The notes: generated by a model from the sequence alone, not told the origin. A stretch of 64,000 nucleotides of DNA from Bacteroidales bacterium (GCA_016707705.1 JADJHD010000003.1:124001-188000), one strand, 5' to 3'; shown: positions 43,905-53,284, counted from the stretch's first letter. A program made the numbers and translations.

Positions 43905-45410
43905 ATGAGAAAAGCAATTTATCTTCTTTTAACAGCGTTGGCAATTTCAATAAATATTCAGGCGCAGGAATTGAAAACTCCTGCTGAGCAGACCAATTTT
44001 CAAAAGGTTAGCTCCTATACCGAACTCTCTGATTTTGTGATGCAGCTTGATAAAGCCTCCGATTTTCTGAGTGTTGAAGTTATAGGTCAGTCTGCTGAAA
44101 AAAGAAACCTTTACGCTCTCAAGTTCTCATCCACTGTATTCGGGAAGGACCCTTCAAAAATCAAGGTTCTGTTTTTCGCTCAGCAACATGGTAATGAGCA
44201 GTCGGGAAAGGAAGGAGCACTACTCCTTGCCGCCAGCCTGCTTAAACCTGAAAACCGATACCTCTTCGACCGGATAGACTTTGCTTTGATTCCACAGATG
44301 AATCCTGATGGTGCTGAGGCAAACAAGCGCCGCAACGGGAATGATGCTGACCTCAACAGGAATCATATGATCATGACTGAACCCGAAACACAGGCCCTGC
44401 ATAAATTCTTTGATAAATACCTTTTCGAAGCCAGCATGGATGTGCATGAATACTCCCCCTATGGCGAAGAATGGGCAGAGGTGGGTTACCGGAAGAATGC
44501 ACAGGTAACGCTGGGAACAACAACCAATGTGAATGTATCACAGGAAATCAGGGAATATTCAAATCTGGAGGCATTTCCTTTCGTGATGGAATTCCTGAAA
44601 AATCATGGCTACAGCTCTTTTGTATATTGTCCGGGCGGCCCTCCGGGAGTGGATTATATCCGTCACAGCACATTTGATATCAACGACGGCAGACAGAGCC
44701 TCGGGATTCAAAATACCTTCTCATTTATACAGGAAGGCATGAATGGTACCGACACCTATATCGAAAATCTTTCAGTAAGGGCAGCAAGTCAGATGACCGG
44801 AATGCGCGGTATGCTGGAATTCACATACAGCAATAGCAGCAAGATCAAGTCAATGGTGGCTGATGGAAGAAAAAAGCTCCTGAGTCCGGCAATCAAGGAG
44901 AATGTGTCAATTCAATCAGATCATTTCAGCAATGGGAAATCATTGCTTCTTCCGGTCCTGTCCTATTCAACCAATTCGGATACAATTGTAGAAGTGAAGG
45001 ATTACCGTCCGGTTGTCAAATCAATCCTTGATGTTGAAAGGCCTTTGGGATACCTGATTCCGCGCAGCAATGCGGAGTTGATGAACTGGATTAATCTGCA
45101 GTCCCTCACCTTCACAGATTTCAAGCCATCAGGGAAGCAGACCTATAAGCGGTATTTTATCAATAGTATCGATTCCATGGACTTTGAGCGCGACATAATA
45201 GTAAATCCCAAAGTTGAGGTTCGGGAAGTTAAAAGTCCTGCAGCATCGGAATATGTTTTTGTGCCTATAAAGCAGCTAAAGGGGAATATGATCATTCAGG
45301 CATTGGAACCGCAGTCGGAGCTTGGATTGGTTACCTATAAATCCTTTGCACATTTGTTGAAGTCAGACAGTGTTTTTCCGGTATTAAGGGTAGAAAATAA
45401 AGCCAAATAA
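43905..45410 (+). CDS. M14-family zinc carboxypeptidase, periplasmic
   Basis: 501 residues with signal peptide (MRKAIYLLLTALAISINIQA). M14 zinc site: His95 and Glu98 (QQHGNEQSGKEG) and His181 (SMDVHEYSP). PQMNPDGAEANKRRNG and DADLNRNH give the substrate-binding Asn/Arg residues. The C-terminal ~200 residues are a beta-rich extension of unknown role. It should remove C-terminal residues from peptides; with cyanophycinase nearby, a basic (Arg) or isoaspartyl C-terminus is a reasonable guess. It is 30 bp downstream of the carrier and 30 bp upstream of the racemase. Confidence 0.85.
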   Translation: MRKAIYLLLTALAISINIQAQELKTPAEQTNFQKVSSYTELSDFVMQLDKASDFLSVEVIGQSAEKRNLYALKFSSTVFGKDPSKIKVLFFAQQHGNEQSGKEGALLLAASLLKPENRYLFDRIDFALIPQMNPDGAEANKRRNGNDADLNRNHMIMTEPETQALHKFFDKYLFEASMDVHEYSPYGEEWAEVGYRKNAQVTLGTTTNVNVSQEIREYSNLEAFPFVMEFLKNHGYSSFVYCPGGPPGVDYIRHSTFDINDGRQSLGIQNTFSFIQEGMNGTDTYIENLSVRAASQMTGMRGMLEFTYSNSSKIKSMVADGRKKLLSPAIKENVSIQSDHFSNGKSLLLPVLSYSTNSDTIVEVKDYRPVVKSILDVERPLGYLIPRSNAELMNWINLQSLTFTDFKPSGKQTYKRYFINSIDSMDFERDIIVNPKVEVREVKSPAASEYVFVPIKQLKGNMIIQALEPQSELGLVTYKSFAHLLKSDSVFPVLRVENKAK

Positions 45411-45440
45411 ATAATTCACGTTTATTAATAAATCCAAGCT

Positions 45441-46550
45441 ATGCGAATCGACCGAATTGAATTGCGACACATCAGGATGGTCCTGGTAAGCCCTTTTGTA
45501 ACCTCTATGGGTACTGAGTATGATGAGGAACATATCATTGTGAGGGTAGATGCAGAAGGAGTCACAGGATGGGGTGAAAGTGTTGCCGAAGGGACGCCTT
45601 TCTACTCCTATGAAACCGTTACAACTGCCTGGCATATTCTGAAGGATTTCCTGATTCCGTCTATTCTTGGAAAGGATATCGCAAGTGTAGATGAAGCTAT
45701 TGCAGCATACTCAAAGGTTCGCGGACACATGATGGCCAAGGCAGGGTTGGAAGCAGCGCTTTGGGATGCTTTTGCAAAATCGAAGAACATTTCACTCTCA
45801 AAAATGCTGGGTGGAGTTCGTGATAAAATTGATGTAGGTGTAAGTATTGGCATTCAGGATTCAGTCCCTCATCTGATTCACAAGGTTGAAGGTTACCTTC
45901 AGGAAGGTTATCAGCGCATCAAAATCAAGATTGCACCCGGACTGGATATGCAGTTTGTTGAAGCATTGCGAAGGGAGTTCCCGAAACTGCTGTTGCAGGT
46001 AGATGCTAATTCTGCGTATACCCTCGATCACATTGGATTATTCCGTGAAATGGATAAGTATAACCTTTCGCTTATTGAGCAACCATTGGGTTATGAAGAT
46101 ATTTATGACCATTCCAAGTTGCAGCGCGAATTAATGACTCCTATTTGTCTTGATGAAAGTATTCACTCCCTTGATGATACCCGTGCTGCCATTGAGCTCG
46201 ACAGCTGCAGGATTATCAATATCAAGCCCGGCAGGGTTGGAGGATATACCGAATCGAAGCTGATTCATGATTATTGCGCCAGTCAGAATATCCCAGTATG
46301 GCACGGAGGCATGCTTGAGTCAGGTATCGGTCGTGCCGGAAACGTAGGTTTGGCATCATTACCCAATTTCACCCTGCCAGGAGATATATCCGCCAGCAAG
46401 CGCTACTACAAGGAAGATATTGTTGAGCCTGAATTCGTTGTTAATCCTGATGGCACCATGACAGTTCCAACCGGCCCCGGCATTGGAGTGGAGGTTAATA
46501 TGAAGATGCTGGAGAAGGTAACGGAGAAGAAGATGGAACTCAGGGGATAA
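45441..46550 (+). CDS. N-succinylamino acid racemase / o-succinylbenzoate synthase-type enzyme
   Basis: 369 residues, cytoplasmic, enolase superfamily. Catalytic residues by motif: Lys161 and Lys163 (RIKIKIAPG), metal ligands Asp188 (QVDANSAYTL), Glu213 (LIEQPLGYED) and Asp238-Glu239 (CLDESIHS), Lys262 (IINIKPGRVGG). WHGGMLESGIGRAGN and LPGDISAS are hallmarks of the NSAR/OSBS group. The NSAR branch racemises N-succinyl amino acids, and some members prefer N-succinyl-Arg/Lys; the OSBS reaction belongs to menaquinone synthesis. Being third in an operon with a carrier and M14 peptidase, away from men genes, it is more likely NSAR or a dipeptide epimerase-like activity. Confidence 0.8.
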   Translation: MRIDRIELRHIRMVLVSPFVTSMGTEYDEEHIIVRVDAEGVTGWGESVAEGTPFYSYETVTTAWHILKDFLIPSILGKDIASVDEAIAAYSKVRGHMMAKAGLEAALWDAFAKSKNISLSKMLGGVRDKIDVGVSIGIQDSVPHLIHKVEGYLQEGYQRIKIKIAPGLDMQFVEALRREFPKLLLQVDANSAYTLDHIGLFREMDKYNLSLIEQPLGYEDIYDHSKLQRELMTPICLDESIHSLDDTRAAIELDSCRIINIKPGRVGGYTESKLIHDYCASQNIPVWHGGMLESGIGRAGNVGLASLPNFTLPGDISASKRYYKEDIVEPEFVVNPDGTMTVPTGPGIGVEVNMKMLEKVTEKKMELRG

Positions 46551-46554
46551 TTAC

Positions 46555-47403
46555 TCAGGGCTGATATTTCTCGTACACAAATTCATAGTAGGTATCAGAA
46601 AAATGACTATCAAAGAATTTCAACCCGACTGGATAATTTTGTTCATTGTACTCCATAAAAGTCGGTATTCCTGACTCCATTTGAACGACATAGTTTATTA
46701 AATTATAATCAACACAGTTTGATCTTGATTGTGTGGGGTGAGGGTTCAAAGAATTGAGAAACAGGAATTCTTTCGGATAATGAGCTGCAGTCTTAAAATT
46801 TAGTCCATTATCGTAATGATAGTTTGAGGTATATGATTCATAACCTCCTGTTTCATAATTTCTTGCCTTTTTAATACTTTGTATTAGGTTGCCTGAGTTG
46901 TCCCAGCTTAACCATGTAGAGTCATGGTCATCTTGAATCACAATCCGGGTAATATTTCCGGCATTGTCACATATGTATTCCGTATGATTAGGATAATAGG
47001 TAAAGTTATAGAATGCCATAGAGATATGTCCAAAAGGATCATAACTAAAGGAAATAGTATCATCTTTATTTGTTAATCCTTCTTTCGTAAATTCAACAAG
47101 CACATAATCAATAACATTCCCTTTGTATTGAAATGTGTAAATTAACTGGGAGTTTCTGTTGCTAATATATTTATGAAGGCTTCCATCCTGATTATAGCTG
47201 AAGTTTTCATCACGGTCTAGATACTGAACCTTCACCAACTGATTATTTTGGTTATAGGAATAAGCCGCAATAATAGAATTTCCCTCAGAAGAAGTCTTAA
47301 TGATTTTAGTTATCCTTATTTCCGGACTACCAGAATCTTTCTTGCATGAAATGGATAGAATAATCAATATTGCTATGCTTATAAAAAGGCCAAATTTTTT
47401 CAT
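46555..47403 (-). CDS. Lipoprotein with YD/RHS-like repeats
   Basis: 282 residues; signal peptide and lipobox LSISC (Cys20). The body is made of short beta-hairpin units with Tyr/Asn-Gly turns (AAYSYNQNNQLVKVQY, NFSYNQDGSLHKYIS, ISFSYDPFGHISMAF, YICDNAGNITRIV, LSWDNSGNLIQSI), like the YD repeats of RHS proteins but without a toxin domain. Members of this kind are common Bacteroidota surface lipoproteins without assigned function. It converges with the racemase gene (stops 4 bp apart) and has no close operon partner. Confidence 0.7.
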   Translation of the reverse strand: MKKFGLFISIAILIILSISCKKDSGSPEIRITKIIKTSSEGNSIIAAYSYNQNNQLVKVQYLDRDENFSYNQDGSLHKYISNRNSQLIYTFQYKGNVIDYVLVEFTKEGLTNKDDTISFSYDPFGHISMAFYNFTYYPNHTEYICDNAGNITRIVIQDDHDSTWLSWDNSGNLIQSIKKARNYETGGYESYTSNYHYDNGLNFKTAAHYPKEFLFLNSLNPHPTQSRSNCVDYNLINYVVQMESGIPTFMEYNEQNYPVGLKFFDSHFSDTYYEFVYEKYQP

Positions 47404-47512
47404 AAACTGTTTATTAAGGATTAATTAGAATATGGAATAAGTATTCCTTGTGAAGGAATTACTACTATATATAAGACACTTATTGAGGCTTTTACCCCTA
47501 CACAGCTTTTGA

Positions 47513-50437
47513 CTAATAAATACTTATAGAAAAACTACCTTTCACCTTTTCTCCGGTTTTTAGTGGACGGTCTTCCGATTGATGGTGTCCGGCAAAGAAC
47601 AGGTCACCACCTCCCGAATTGAAGTCTGCAATCAGGAATCCCGTAGAATTTTCTTCCCTGAATGCCCTGACACTATGCCTTCCATCTGATGTTATGTATA
47701 TTCCGTAACCCTTTGGAGAGGTTAAACTTGCATTCAGGATACCAGCCTTGGTTGAGCAGAAATCGCTGTTACCCAGCGGCCTTATATCATCTTTCCAGTC
47801 ATTGGCTGGTTTGGTCCAAATGTTTCGCTTGTTCGTTGGTACAGAGTCACAAACCCGCCCACTCTCACGTCCAATATGGCCCTCCGGATAAGCAGTCCAA
47901 ATTCCCTTCCTGTTCCATTCAAGAGTATTGCACGATTTATTCAGGTGCAATACCATCCCATACTGCCTCGGATTTATGTCCTGGGTAACAGTATACTCGT
48001 ATGAAAATTGAAGCGTTCCATCTACTGAGGCCCTGACTTTAGTCATCCCCTGAGTAAAAACCACAGTATCATTGATAACATTCAGGCTAAACTTCTGGCA
48101 GTCCCATTCTTGTAAGTTATTCAGTGGTTTAATGAAGAGATTATGCTGGGGGCGGCATTCTTCAGTGGCCTGAGCAAGCATCATGAATGAAGGCGCTCCA
48201 TTAATGATAGTGTCTTGTCCCCGGACTGCAAAAACCAATTGTCCCAGCTTTTTATCGAAAGTTAGCACCAAACCTCCGATTGTGACGATATGACTATCCA
48301 GAGTTTCCTTCAGAACAGCCTTGCCAGAGGCAATTGATTTATTTTTTGCCAAGGGTAAAGCCGGTTTTTTGAAAGGGATTTTATAATGATCAATTTCGAA
48401 GTCTCTCGGACTGTTAAACCAGACTTCCAGAAACTCTTCAGATCCGGTTAGTTTACCTGTGGGGATTTCAAGAATGCCCTCAGTTCTGGGGGCAAGGCTG
48501 AGAGTGGTGACGCCCGTTCTGTCACCAGCTTTCCATGACATCTGCAACTCGCTCAGGTTTGTGAAATCATGGCGGTTTTCAATATTCAGACGAATAATTC
48601 CATTTGCATCGGGCCAATCGGTTTCAGTAGGAATTAATTTGATTGGAGAATAGGATTTCTTCACATGGAAATATTCCGGTTTTGTGCGTCTCCAGCCATC
48701 AATGATGCCCCATTCTCCATATCCAACAGCAGTGGAATCCGGTAAATAGAAGATATCATCAATTCCGGCCCAGATTGCTGCTCCAAGAACAGCTTTTGAA
48801 AGATAGCAGCGTTCCCACATCCTGCTGAAACCTTCGCCCCAGTTATCCCTGACGCCGGGATCAGTGAGGATTTCGCGCCTGTTGTATGTGTTGATGTGGC
48901 AATATTCACCAAAGAGCAAAGGTCTTGCGTTATTCCTTCTATCGAAAGGCTCTGCATCACCCGGATAATGATAATTTGCAATGGGCATCTCCGTGCTTCC
49001 TGCGTTGTTGTATCCTCCGAAAGCCTGATCGTGAAAGGTTTTTGGGCGTGTTGGATCCAGTTCGTCGGCAAGAGCATGAGCCTGTTTCCAGATATCACTC
49101 CAGAGGGATTCGTTGGCAAGACTCCAAATAAGTATGGAAGGATGATTAAAGTTGAACTTTATATTTTCCCTGGTAGCCTGCATTATGTAATCCACAAAGC
49201 TTAGGCTTTTAGGATCATCCTTTGCCCATTTGGCATTTGCCTCATGTCCAACCCAGCAGAAAGGAGATTCTACCTCAACATACATTCCCAGTGAATCGCA
49301 GGCGTCAAGAAATTCCTCACTTGGAGGATAATGAGAAGTGCGTATATAATTGACATTGGCATTTCTGAACAGGATTGCATCGGTCAGGCAAATTTCCGAG
49401 GTAATGGTCCTGCCTGTGGTGGGATAGGTTTCATGCCTGTTTGATCCCCTGAGTTTTATTGGCATTCCATTAACGAAAACCTGATTTCCAACAACAGATA
49501 TAGTTCTGAAGCCTGTTTTCTTTTCTACCGTTTCAATAAGTTTGCTATCGATATACAATTGCAATGAAAGAGTGTAGAGTCTGGGGTGCTCGCAATCCCA
49601 GGGCTGAATATCAGGTATAACGGATTCCGCAATTATTTCAGATTCTTTTCCCGGCTGCAGTGAAGCAATGGTATTGGCTGGAATTCCTGCTGCAACTTCC
49701 TTACCAAAGCTATCGTGCAATACATATCGAACCTGGATGTTTTGTTTTTCAGAAGCGGATTGGTTATTAATTCTGTATTTCAGTTTGAGATGTCCGGTAT
49801 TACGGTTTTCATTGAATCCCGACTCAACCAGTAATTCTGAAATGTTCACTTTTGGCAGGGCCATCAGGTATATTTTCCGGAAGATACCCCCGATTTGAAA
49901 GGCCGCATATTGTGTGGTACTAGCGAGTGAATCTGCAATGGATTCATTCTGAACTGCTATGAAGATTTTATTGGTGCCCGGTTTGACCAATGCGGTAATG
50001 TCAATTTCATTGGCAGTAAATCCCCCCAGATGAGCACCCGCATACTTATTATTGATCCATATTTTTGCCCAGCTTTGGAGCCCATCTGCGCGGAGTTTGA
50101 TCTGCTGATCCTTCCATTCTGCAGGAATAGTAAAGGCCCTGAAATACAATCCCGGCATGCCCGGTTTCACCTTGAATCCTTGATTTGTCCAGTCACCGGG
50201 AACTGAAATAGTTCTCCATCCTGAACCATTAACCGGCTTGACTGACTCCATCTCTGCACCAGCTTCAGGATTGAACTTCCAATTCCCATTAAGTGAAATT
50301 ATAGGATTCAGCCCCGGACTTGTAACCGGCTTCGGGGAATATGAATTCACCTTTTTTATATCCTTAAGGGCAGCAGTCTGGGCGAACAGGACTGGAGAAA
50401 TGGCTAGTGCCAGGAGGAAAAGCAACTGGTTTTTCAT
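47513..50437 (-). CDS. Glycoside hydrolase family 2 enzyme (beta-galactosidase/glucuronidase-like)
   Basis: 974 residues from ATG 50437 (signal peptide MKNQLLFLLALAISPVLFAQ). GH2 domain order: jelly-roll sugar-binding domain (GNWKFNPE, YFRAFTIPAEW, WAKIWINNKYAG), Ig-like domain, and TIM barrel with RGSNRHETYP, RNANVNYIRTSHYPPSEEFL, the acid/base Glu443 (IWSLANES) and nucleophile Glu511 (LLFGEYCH). C-terminal beta domains follow. It should act in the periplasm on beta-linked oligosaccharides; the exact sugar is not readable. It lies 29 bp after a POT-like transporter gene in the same operon. Confidence 0.88.
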   Translation of the reverse strand: MKNQLLFLLALAISPVLFAQTAALKDIKKVNSYSPKPVTSPGLNPIISLNGNWKFNPEAGAEMESVKPVNGSGWRTISVPGDWTNQGFKVKPGMPGLYFRAFTIPAEWKDQQIKLRADGLQSWAKIWINNKYAGAHLGGFTANEIDITALVKPGTNKIFIAVQNESIADSLASTTQYAAFQIGGIFRKIYLMALPKVNISELLVESGFNENRNTGHLKLKYRINNQSASEKQNIQVRYVLHDSFGKEVAAGIPANTIASLQPGKESEIIAESVIPDIQPWDCEHPRLYTLSLQLYIDSKLIETVEKKTGFRTISVVGNQVFVNGMPIKLRGSNRHETYPTTGRTITSEICLTDAILFRNANVNYIRTSHYPPSEEFLDACDSLGMYVEVESPFCWVGHEANAKWAKDDPKSLSFVDYIMQATRENIKFNFNHPSILIWSLANESLWSDIWKQAHALADELDPTRPKTFHDQAFGGYNNAGSTEMPIANYHYPGDAEPFDRRNNARPLLFGEYCHINTYNRREILTDPGVRDNWGEGFSRMWERCYLSKAVLGAAIWAGIDDIFYLPDSTAVGYGEWGIIDGWRRTKPEYFHVKKSYSPIKLIPTETDWPDANGIIRLNIENRHDFTNLSELQMSWKAGDRTGVTTLSLAPRTEGILEIPTGKLTGSEEFLEVWFNSPRDFEIDHYKIPFKKPALPLAKNKSIASGKAVLKETLDSHIVTIGGLVLTFDKKLGQLVFAVRGQDTIINGAPSFMMLAQATEECRPQHNLFIKPLNNLQEWDCQKFSLNVINDTVVFTQGMTKVRASVDGTLQFSYEYTVTQDINPRQYGMVLHLNKSCNTLEWNRKGIWTAYPEGHIGRESGRVCDSVPTNKRNIWTKPANDWKDDIRPLGNSDFCSTKAGILNASLTSPKGYGIYITSDGRHSVRAFREENSTGFLIADFNSGGGDLFFAGHHQSEDRPLKTGEKVKGSFSISIY

Positions 50438-50466
50438 TGTCGATTGTTTACTCAGGGGATGAGTAC

Positions 50467-51762
50467 TCACCCCTTCAGTTGAGGTTTCACAAAGAATCTA
50501 TTATAAAGCAGCAGTCCGATAATTGTTACCACGCCGATCATTGAGAAGGTAATCCATAGGAGTGAAGGGTTATTTTGCTCTTCAACGAATTTGACATAGA
50601 GAAATGCACCCAGAAGTGCGCCGACAAAACTGCCAATTACACCGTAAAGGAAAGAATAGCCCTGGTAGACTGCTTTCTTGTCGGGAGGGGCGATAAGTCC
50701 TACGTAAGAGATGAATTTTGGATGAGCAATCATTTCGCCAAGGGTGAAGACAAACATGGAAGCCATGAAAATCCAGGCATTCGGGGCAATTGCAAGCATT
50801 CCCATTCCAAGGGAGCCAAGGGCTATTCCAAAAATCATGGTGGGGAGAACCTTTGTTTTTCTGACTATGCTTGAAACCAGGATCTGAAGTAATATGATTG
50901 CTCCGGCATTCATAGCAGTAACGTGTTCTGCCTCAAACTTCCAGCTTGGATTGCTCATGAATAGTCCAAGGAAGGAATTAACGACATTATTGAAAGGTGT
51001 CATATCAACTTTTTCGGTCAGATACCATAAAACGGAGTCATATACCTGGAAATACATAATCCAGAAGCCGCTGTAAATAAAGAGCATCAGGAAGAAACGG
51101 TAATCTTTCAGAACGAGGATCATTTCGGTGAAAACCACAACCAATGGCTTGTTATTCTTTTCGCGAACCGGTTCCTTGTAAACAAACAGGTTCAGCAGGA
51201 TCAGCCAGCCTGTGCCAATAGATGCCATGAAGAAGATATAGGACCAGGAATAGCTTTTTAGCCAGGGAACCAGAATCAATGGGAAGAGAAATGCCCCCAG
51301 ATTAATAGCCCAATAGAAAATTCCAAAACCCAGAGTTGAATTGGATTCATCAGTCACTTTCGCAATGGTACCGCTGATCATGGGTTTGAAGAAACCGGCT
51401 CCAAGTGCCACCAGAAAAAGGCTGCTGAAAATTGACAGGTAGGTTGTCGATAGTCCGGCAAAGAAATAACCTGTGCTCATGGAGGCAAAAGCAAAGAATA
51501 GTATTTTCCTGTAACCAAAGCGGTCGCCCAAAGCACCTGAAATGATTGGAAGGAAATACAGCATTGGAACAATCACACTCTTTAAGGCTCCTACACTTTC
51601 CTTCGAAAATCCAAGTCCGCCTTCTGTCCTGCTTAAAACCATGTAAACAGAAAGGACTGACATCATTCCGTAATAGGACCCCCTTTCGAAAAATTCCATG
51701 GATATTACAGTCCAGAAGTTGCGGGGGAAGGAGGATCGGGTTGTTTTTATCTCTTCAGCCAT
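50467..51762 (-). CDS. POT/MFS-type transporter
   Basis: 431 residues with 12 probable helices. ISMEFFERGSYYGMMS is an ExxER-x-x-YY type motif characteristic of proton-dependent oligopeptide transporters, followed by GALGDRFGYRKI (MFS loop) and GAGFFKPMISGTIA (like POT motif GxGxxKP). The rest is short for a POT protein, with one loop of ~35 residues (KVDMTPFNNVV to EHVTAM). It could import peptides, but pairing with GH2 suggests another solute such as a sugar conjugate. A link to the peptide locus ~4 kb away is possible. Confidence 0.75.
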   Translation of the reverse strand: MAEEIKTTRSSFPRNFWTVISMEFFERGSYYGMMSVLSVYMVLSRTEGGLGFSKESVGALKSVIVPMLYFLPIISGALGDRFGYRKILFFAFASMSTGYFFAGLSTTYLSIFSSLFLVALGAGFFKPMISGTIAKVTDESNSTLGFGIFYWAINLGAFLFPLILVPWLKSYSWSYIFFMASIGTGWLILLNLFVYKEPVREKNNKPLVVVFTEMILVLKDYRFFLMLFIYSGFWIMYFQVYDSVLWYLTEKVDMTPFNNVVNSFLGLFMSNPSWKFEAEHVTAMNAGAIILLQILVSSIVRKTKVLPTMIFGIALGSLGMGMLAIAPNAWIFMASMFVFTLGEMIAHPKFISYVGLIAPPDKKAVYQGYSFLYGVIGSFVGALLGAFLYVKFVEEQNNPSLLWITFSMIGVVTIIGLLLYNRFFVKPQLKG

Positions 51763-52158
51763 ATGGTTGATTTCAGATTAAGGAAATACGAAAATATGGA
51801 AATGTATACAGAATCTGACATTGAAGAGTATTTACAGACAGATTCGGTGGAGAAAATAAGTTTTCCGGGAACAGGTTAAGACTATTCGAAATGATAATTA
51901 GCCCCGGATCAGGTAAGGAAATAATGTGAAACCCTTTTCGGACCTCAATTTATTTGAATAAAACCCTGACAGAATGACATTTCTATGGTACTGAATATCA
52001 GCGCAATGAACTATGGCATGGCGTTTGACAAGATAGTTATATCAAACAAAGCTGATCCAGGCCTGTTTATTAAAGTAACATCCATTCATTTTTGATAGTT
52101 AATAAGTTGATAGTGAGAGAGCAGGCTGAATGGATTACCTTAACTAAGAAGACTAAAA
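51763..52158. other. Intergenic stretch without a supported gene
   Basis: About 400 bp upstream of the transporter gene. I see no convincing open frame, hairpin or full promoter match here. Confidence 0.4.
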
Positions 52159-52290
52159 ATGTACATACAGATCAATCCAGAGTATATAATTGCCAATTTT
52201 GAAAAACCTATAAATATCATTCGCCAGATTCGAATTCTGAATTATGAGATTTCGAAAAGGCAACTCGAAAAACGTTTGAGCAGGGCCTAA
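52159..52290 (+). CDS. Possible 43-residue micro-ORF
   Basis: ATG at 52159 to TAA at 52290 encodes 43 residues, beginning MYIQINPEYIIANFEKP and ending in a basic helical stretch (SKRQLEKRLSRA). The amphipathic composition is protein-like, but there is no clear ribosome-binding site and no known family. It converges on another micro-ORF starting 8 bp away on the other strand. Treat as tentative; it may be a remnant of a lost gene. Confidence 0.25.
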   Translation: MYIQINPEYIIANFEKPINIIRQIRILNYEISKRQLEKRLSRA

Positions 52291-52297
52291 GCAGGCG

Positions 52298-52429
52298 CTA
52301 TTTCCTTAGAACTTCAAGATAATTTATTGCTTCTCTGAACTGAAGAGGCCTGCTATAGCCATGACTTTTTGTAAAGCAGAATGATGAAATCAGTCTTGCA
52401 TTACTAAACGAATCATAGCATACAGTCAT
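52298..52429 (-). CDS. Possible 43-residue micro-ORF or gene remnant
   Basis: Minus-strand ATG at 52429 to TAG at 52298. The last residues (FTKSHGYSRPLQFREAINYL) read like the C-terminus of a folded protein. The frame is closed by a TAA shortly upstream, so either this is a complete small protein or the decayed 3' end of a larger one. It lies 75 bp downstream of the lipoprotein gene at 52505-53284. Confidence 0.3.
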   Translation of the reverse strand: MTVCYDSFSNARLISSFCFTKSHGYSRPLQFREAINYLEVLRK

Positions 52430-52504
52430 AACCTTTCTGAGGGAATGAAGCCTTTGTTATCATACCGACAAATAGGTCTCTGGAGAGAATTACAGAATTG
52501 AGAA

Positions 52505-53284
52505 TTATTGCGGAGGTCCGCTTACTTTCTCCATATGGAAGCTAACGGTCTTGCCGTTTTCTCTGATTGCAGTCCAATCCATGGTATTGCCCGTAATACT
52601 GATATTCCAGCATTCATACGCTTTACCGGTCGATCCTGATAAGAGGTCATTGGTGTAATTGGTCGCCATCAGTCCACCATACAGGAAGTACTTGCCTTCA
52701 TTGTCGGGTTTATTGATCCAGTTGCCGGAATCGTCCTGAAAATAATAGTTAAAGCTGCCATCAGCAAAATATTCCCAGTAATGGTATTTGTCGTCAGTTG
52801 TTCCGGCAGTGCTGTTCTTGCCGTACCATGTGCCAACAAACTGGCTGCTCAGGTCTGTCGACGGCCTTGTGCATGTATATATTTTTGAATCCGGATAGTC
52901 CACATTGTCAATCATGAATTTAGTCACCGAATAGCTGAGGGTTTTGTCATCGACTGACTGGATTTCAAAAATAATATTGAATACTTTGTTCAGATTATCT
53001 GTACCCCCGATTGAAATTGTTTTTCCATTTACCGAATAGGTGAAATTTTCGCTTTCCAGCCATGTTTTATTATCAGAATCCAGTTGATATCCGGATGCAT
53101 AGAATTCCACCTTATCGGTGCGGAACTCCATGACAAATGAGGCATCTGTGAGCAGAGCCTGGTTGTCAATCTGTGTATTAATCCAGGACCCCAGGATCAA
53201 TGATGCATAGTCCTTATCCTCTTCTTTTTTACAGGCTGCAGCAAGAATTACGAGCATCAGCAAAGGGAAAAACAGTCTTTTCAT
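52505..53284 (-). CDS. Lipoprotein with lipocalin-like beta-barrel halves
   Basis: 259 residues from ATG 53284 (MKRLFFPLLMLVILAAACKK, lipobox AAAC, Cys18); an upstream start at 53395 would hide the signal peptide and is rejected. The protein has two similar halves, each beginning with a (LG/VG)(S/T)W motif (LILGSWINTQID and QFVGTWYGKNST) and ending in aromatic beta-strands, as in lipocalin-like domains of Bacteroidota lipoproteins. Ligand unknown. Stand-alone. Confidence 0.7.
   Translation of the reverse strand: MKRLFFPLLMLVILAAACKKEEDKDYASLILGSWINTQIDNQALLTDASFVMEFRTDKVEFYASGYQLDSDNKTWLESENFTYSVNGKTISIGGTDNLNKVFNIIFEIQSVDDKTLSYSVTKFMIDNVDYPDSKIYTCTRPSTDLSSQFVGTWYGKNSTAGTTDDKYHYWEYFADGSFNYYFQDDSGNWINKPDNEGKYFLYGGLMATNYTNDLLSGSTGKAYECWNISITGNTMDWTAIRENGKTVSFHMEKVSGPPQ

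Noticed and set aside
45441..46550. Direct assignment as menaquinone-pathway MenC
   Set aside because: OSBS and NSAR share these motifs; operon context with a carrier and M14 peptidase and absence of men genes do not support a firm menC call.
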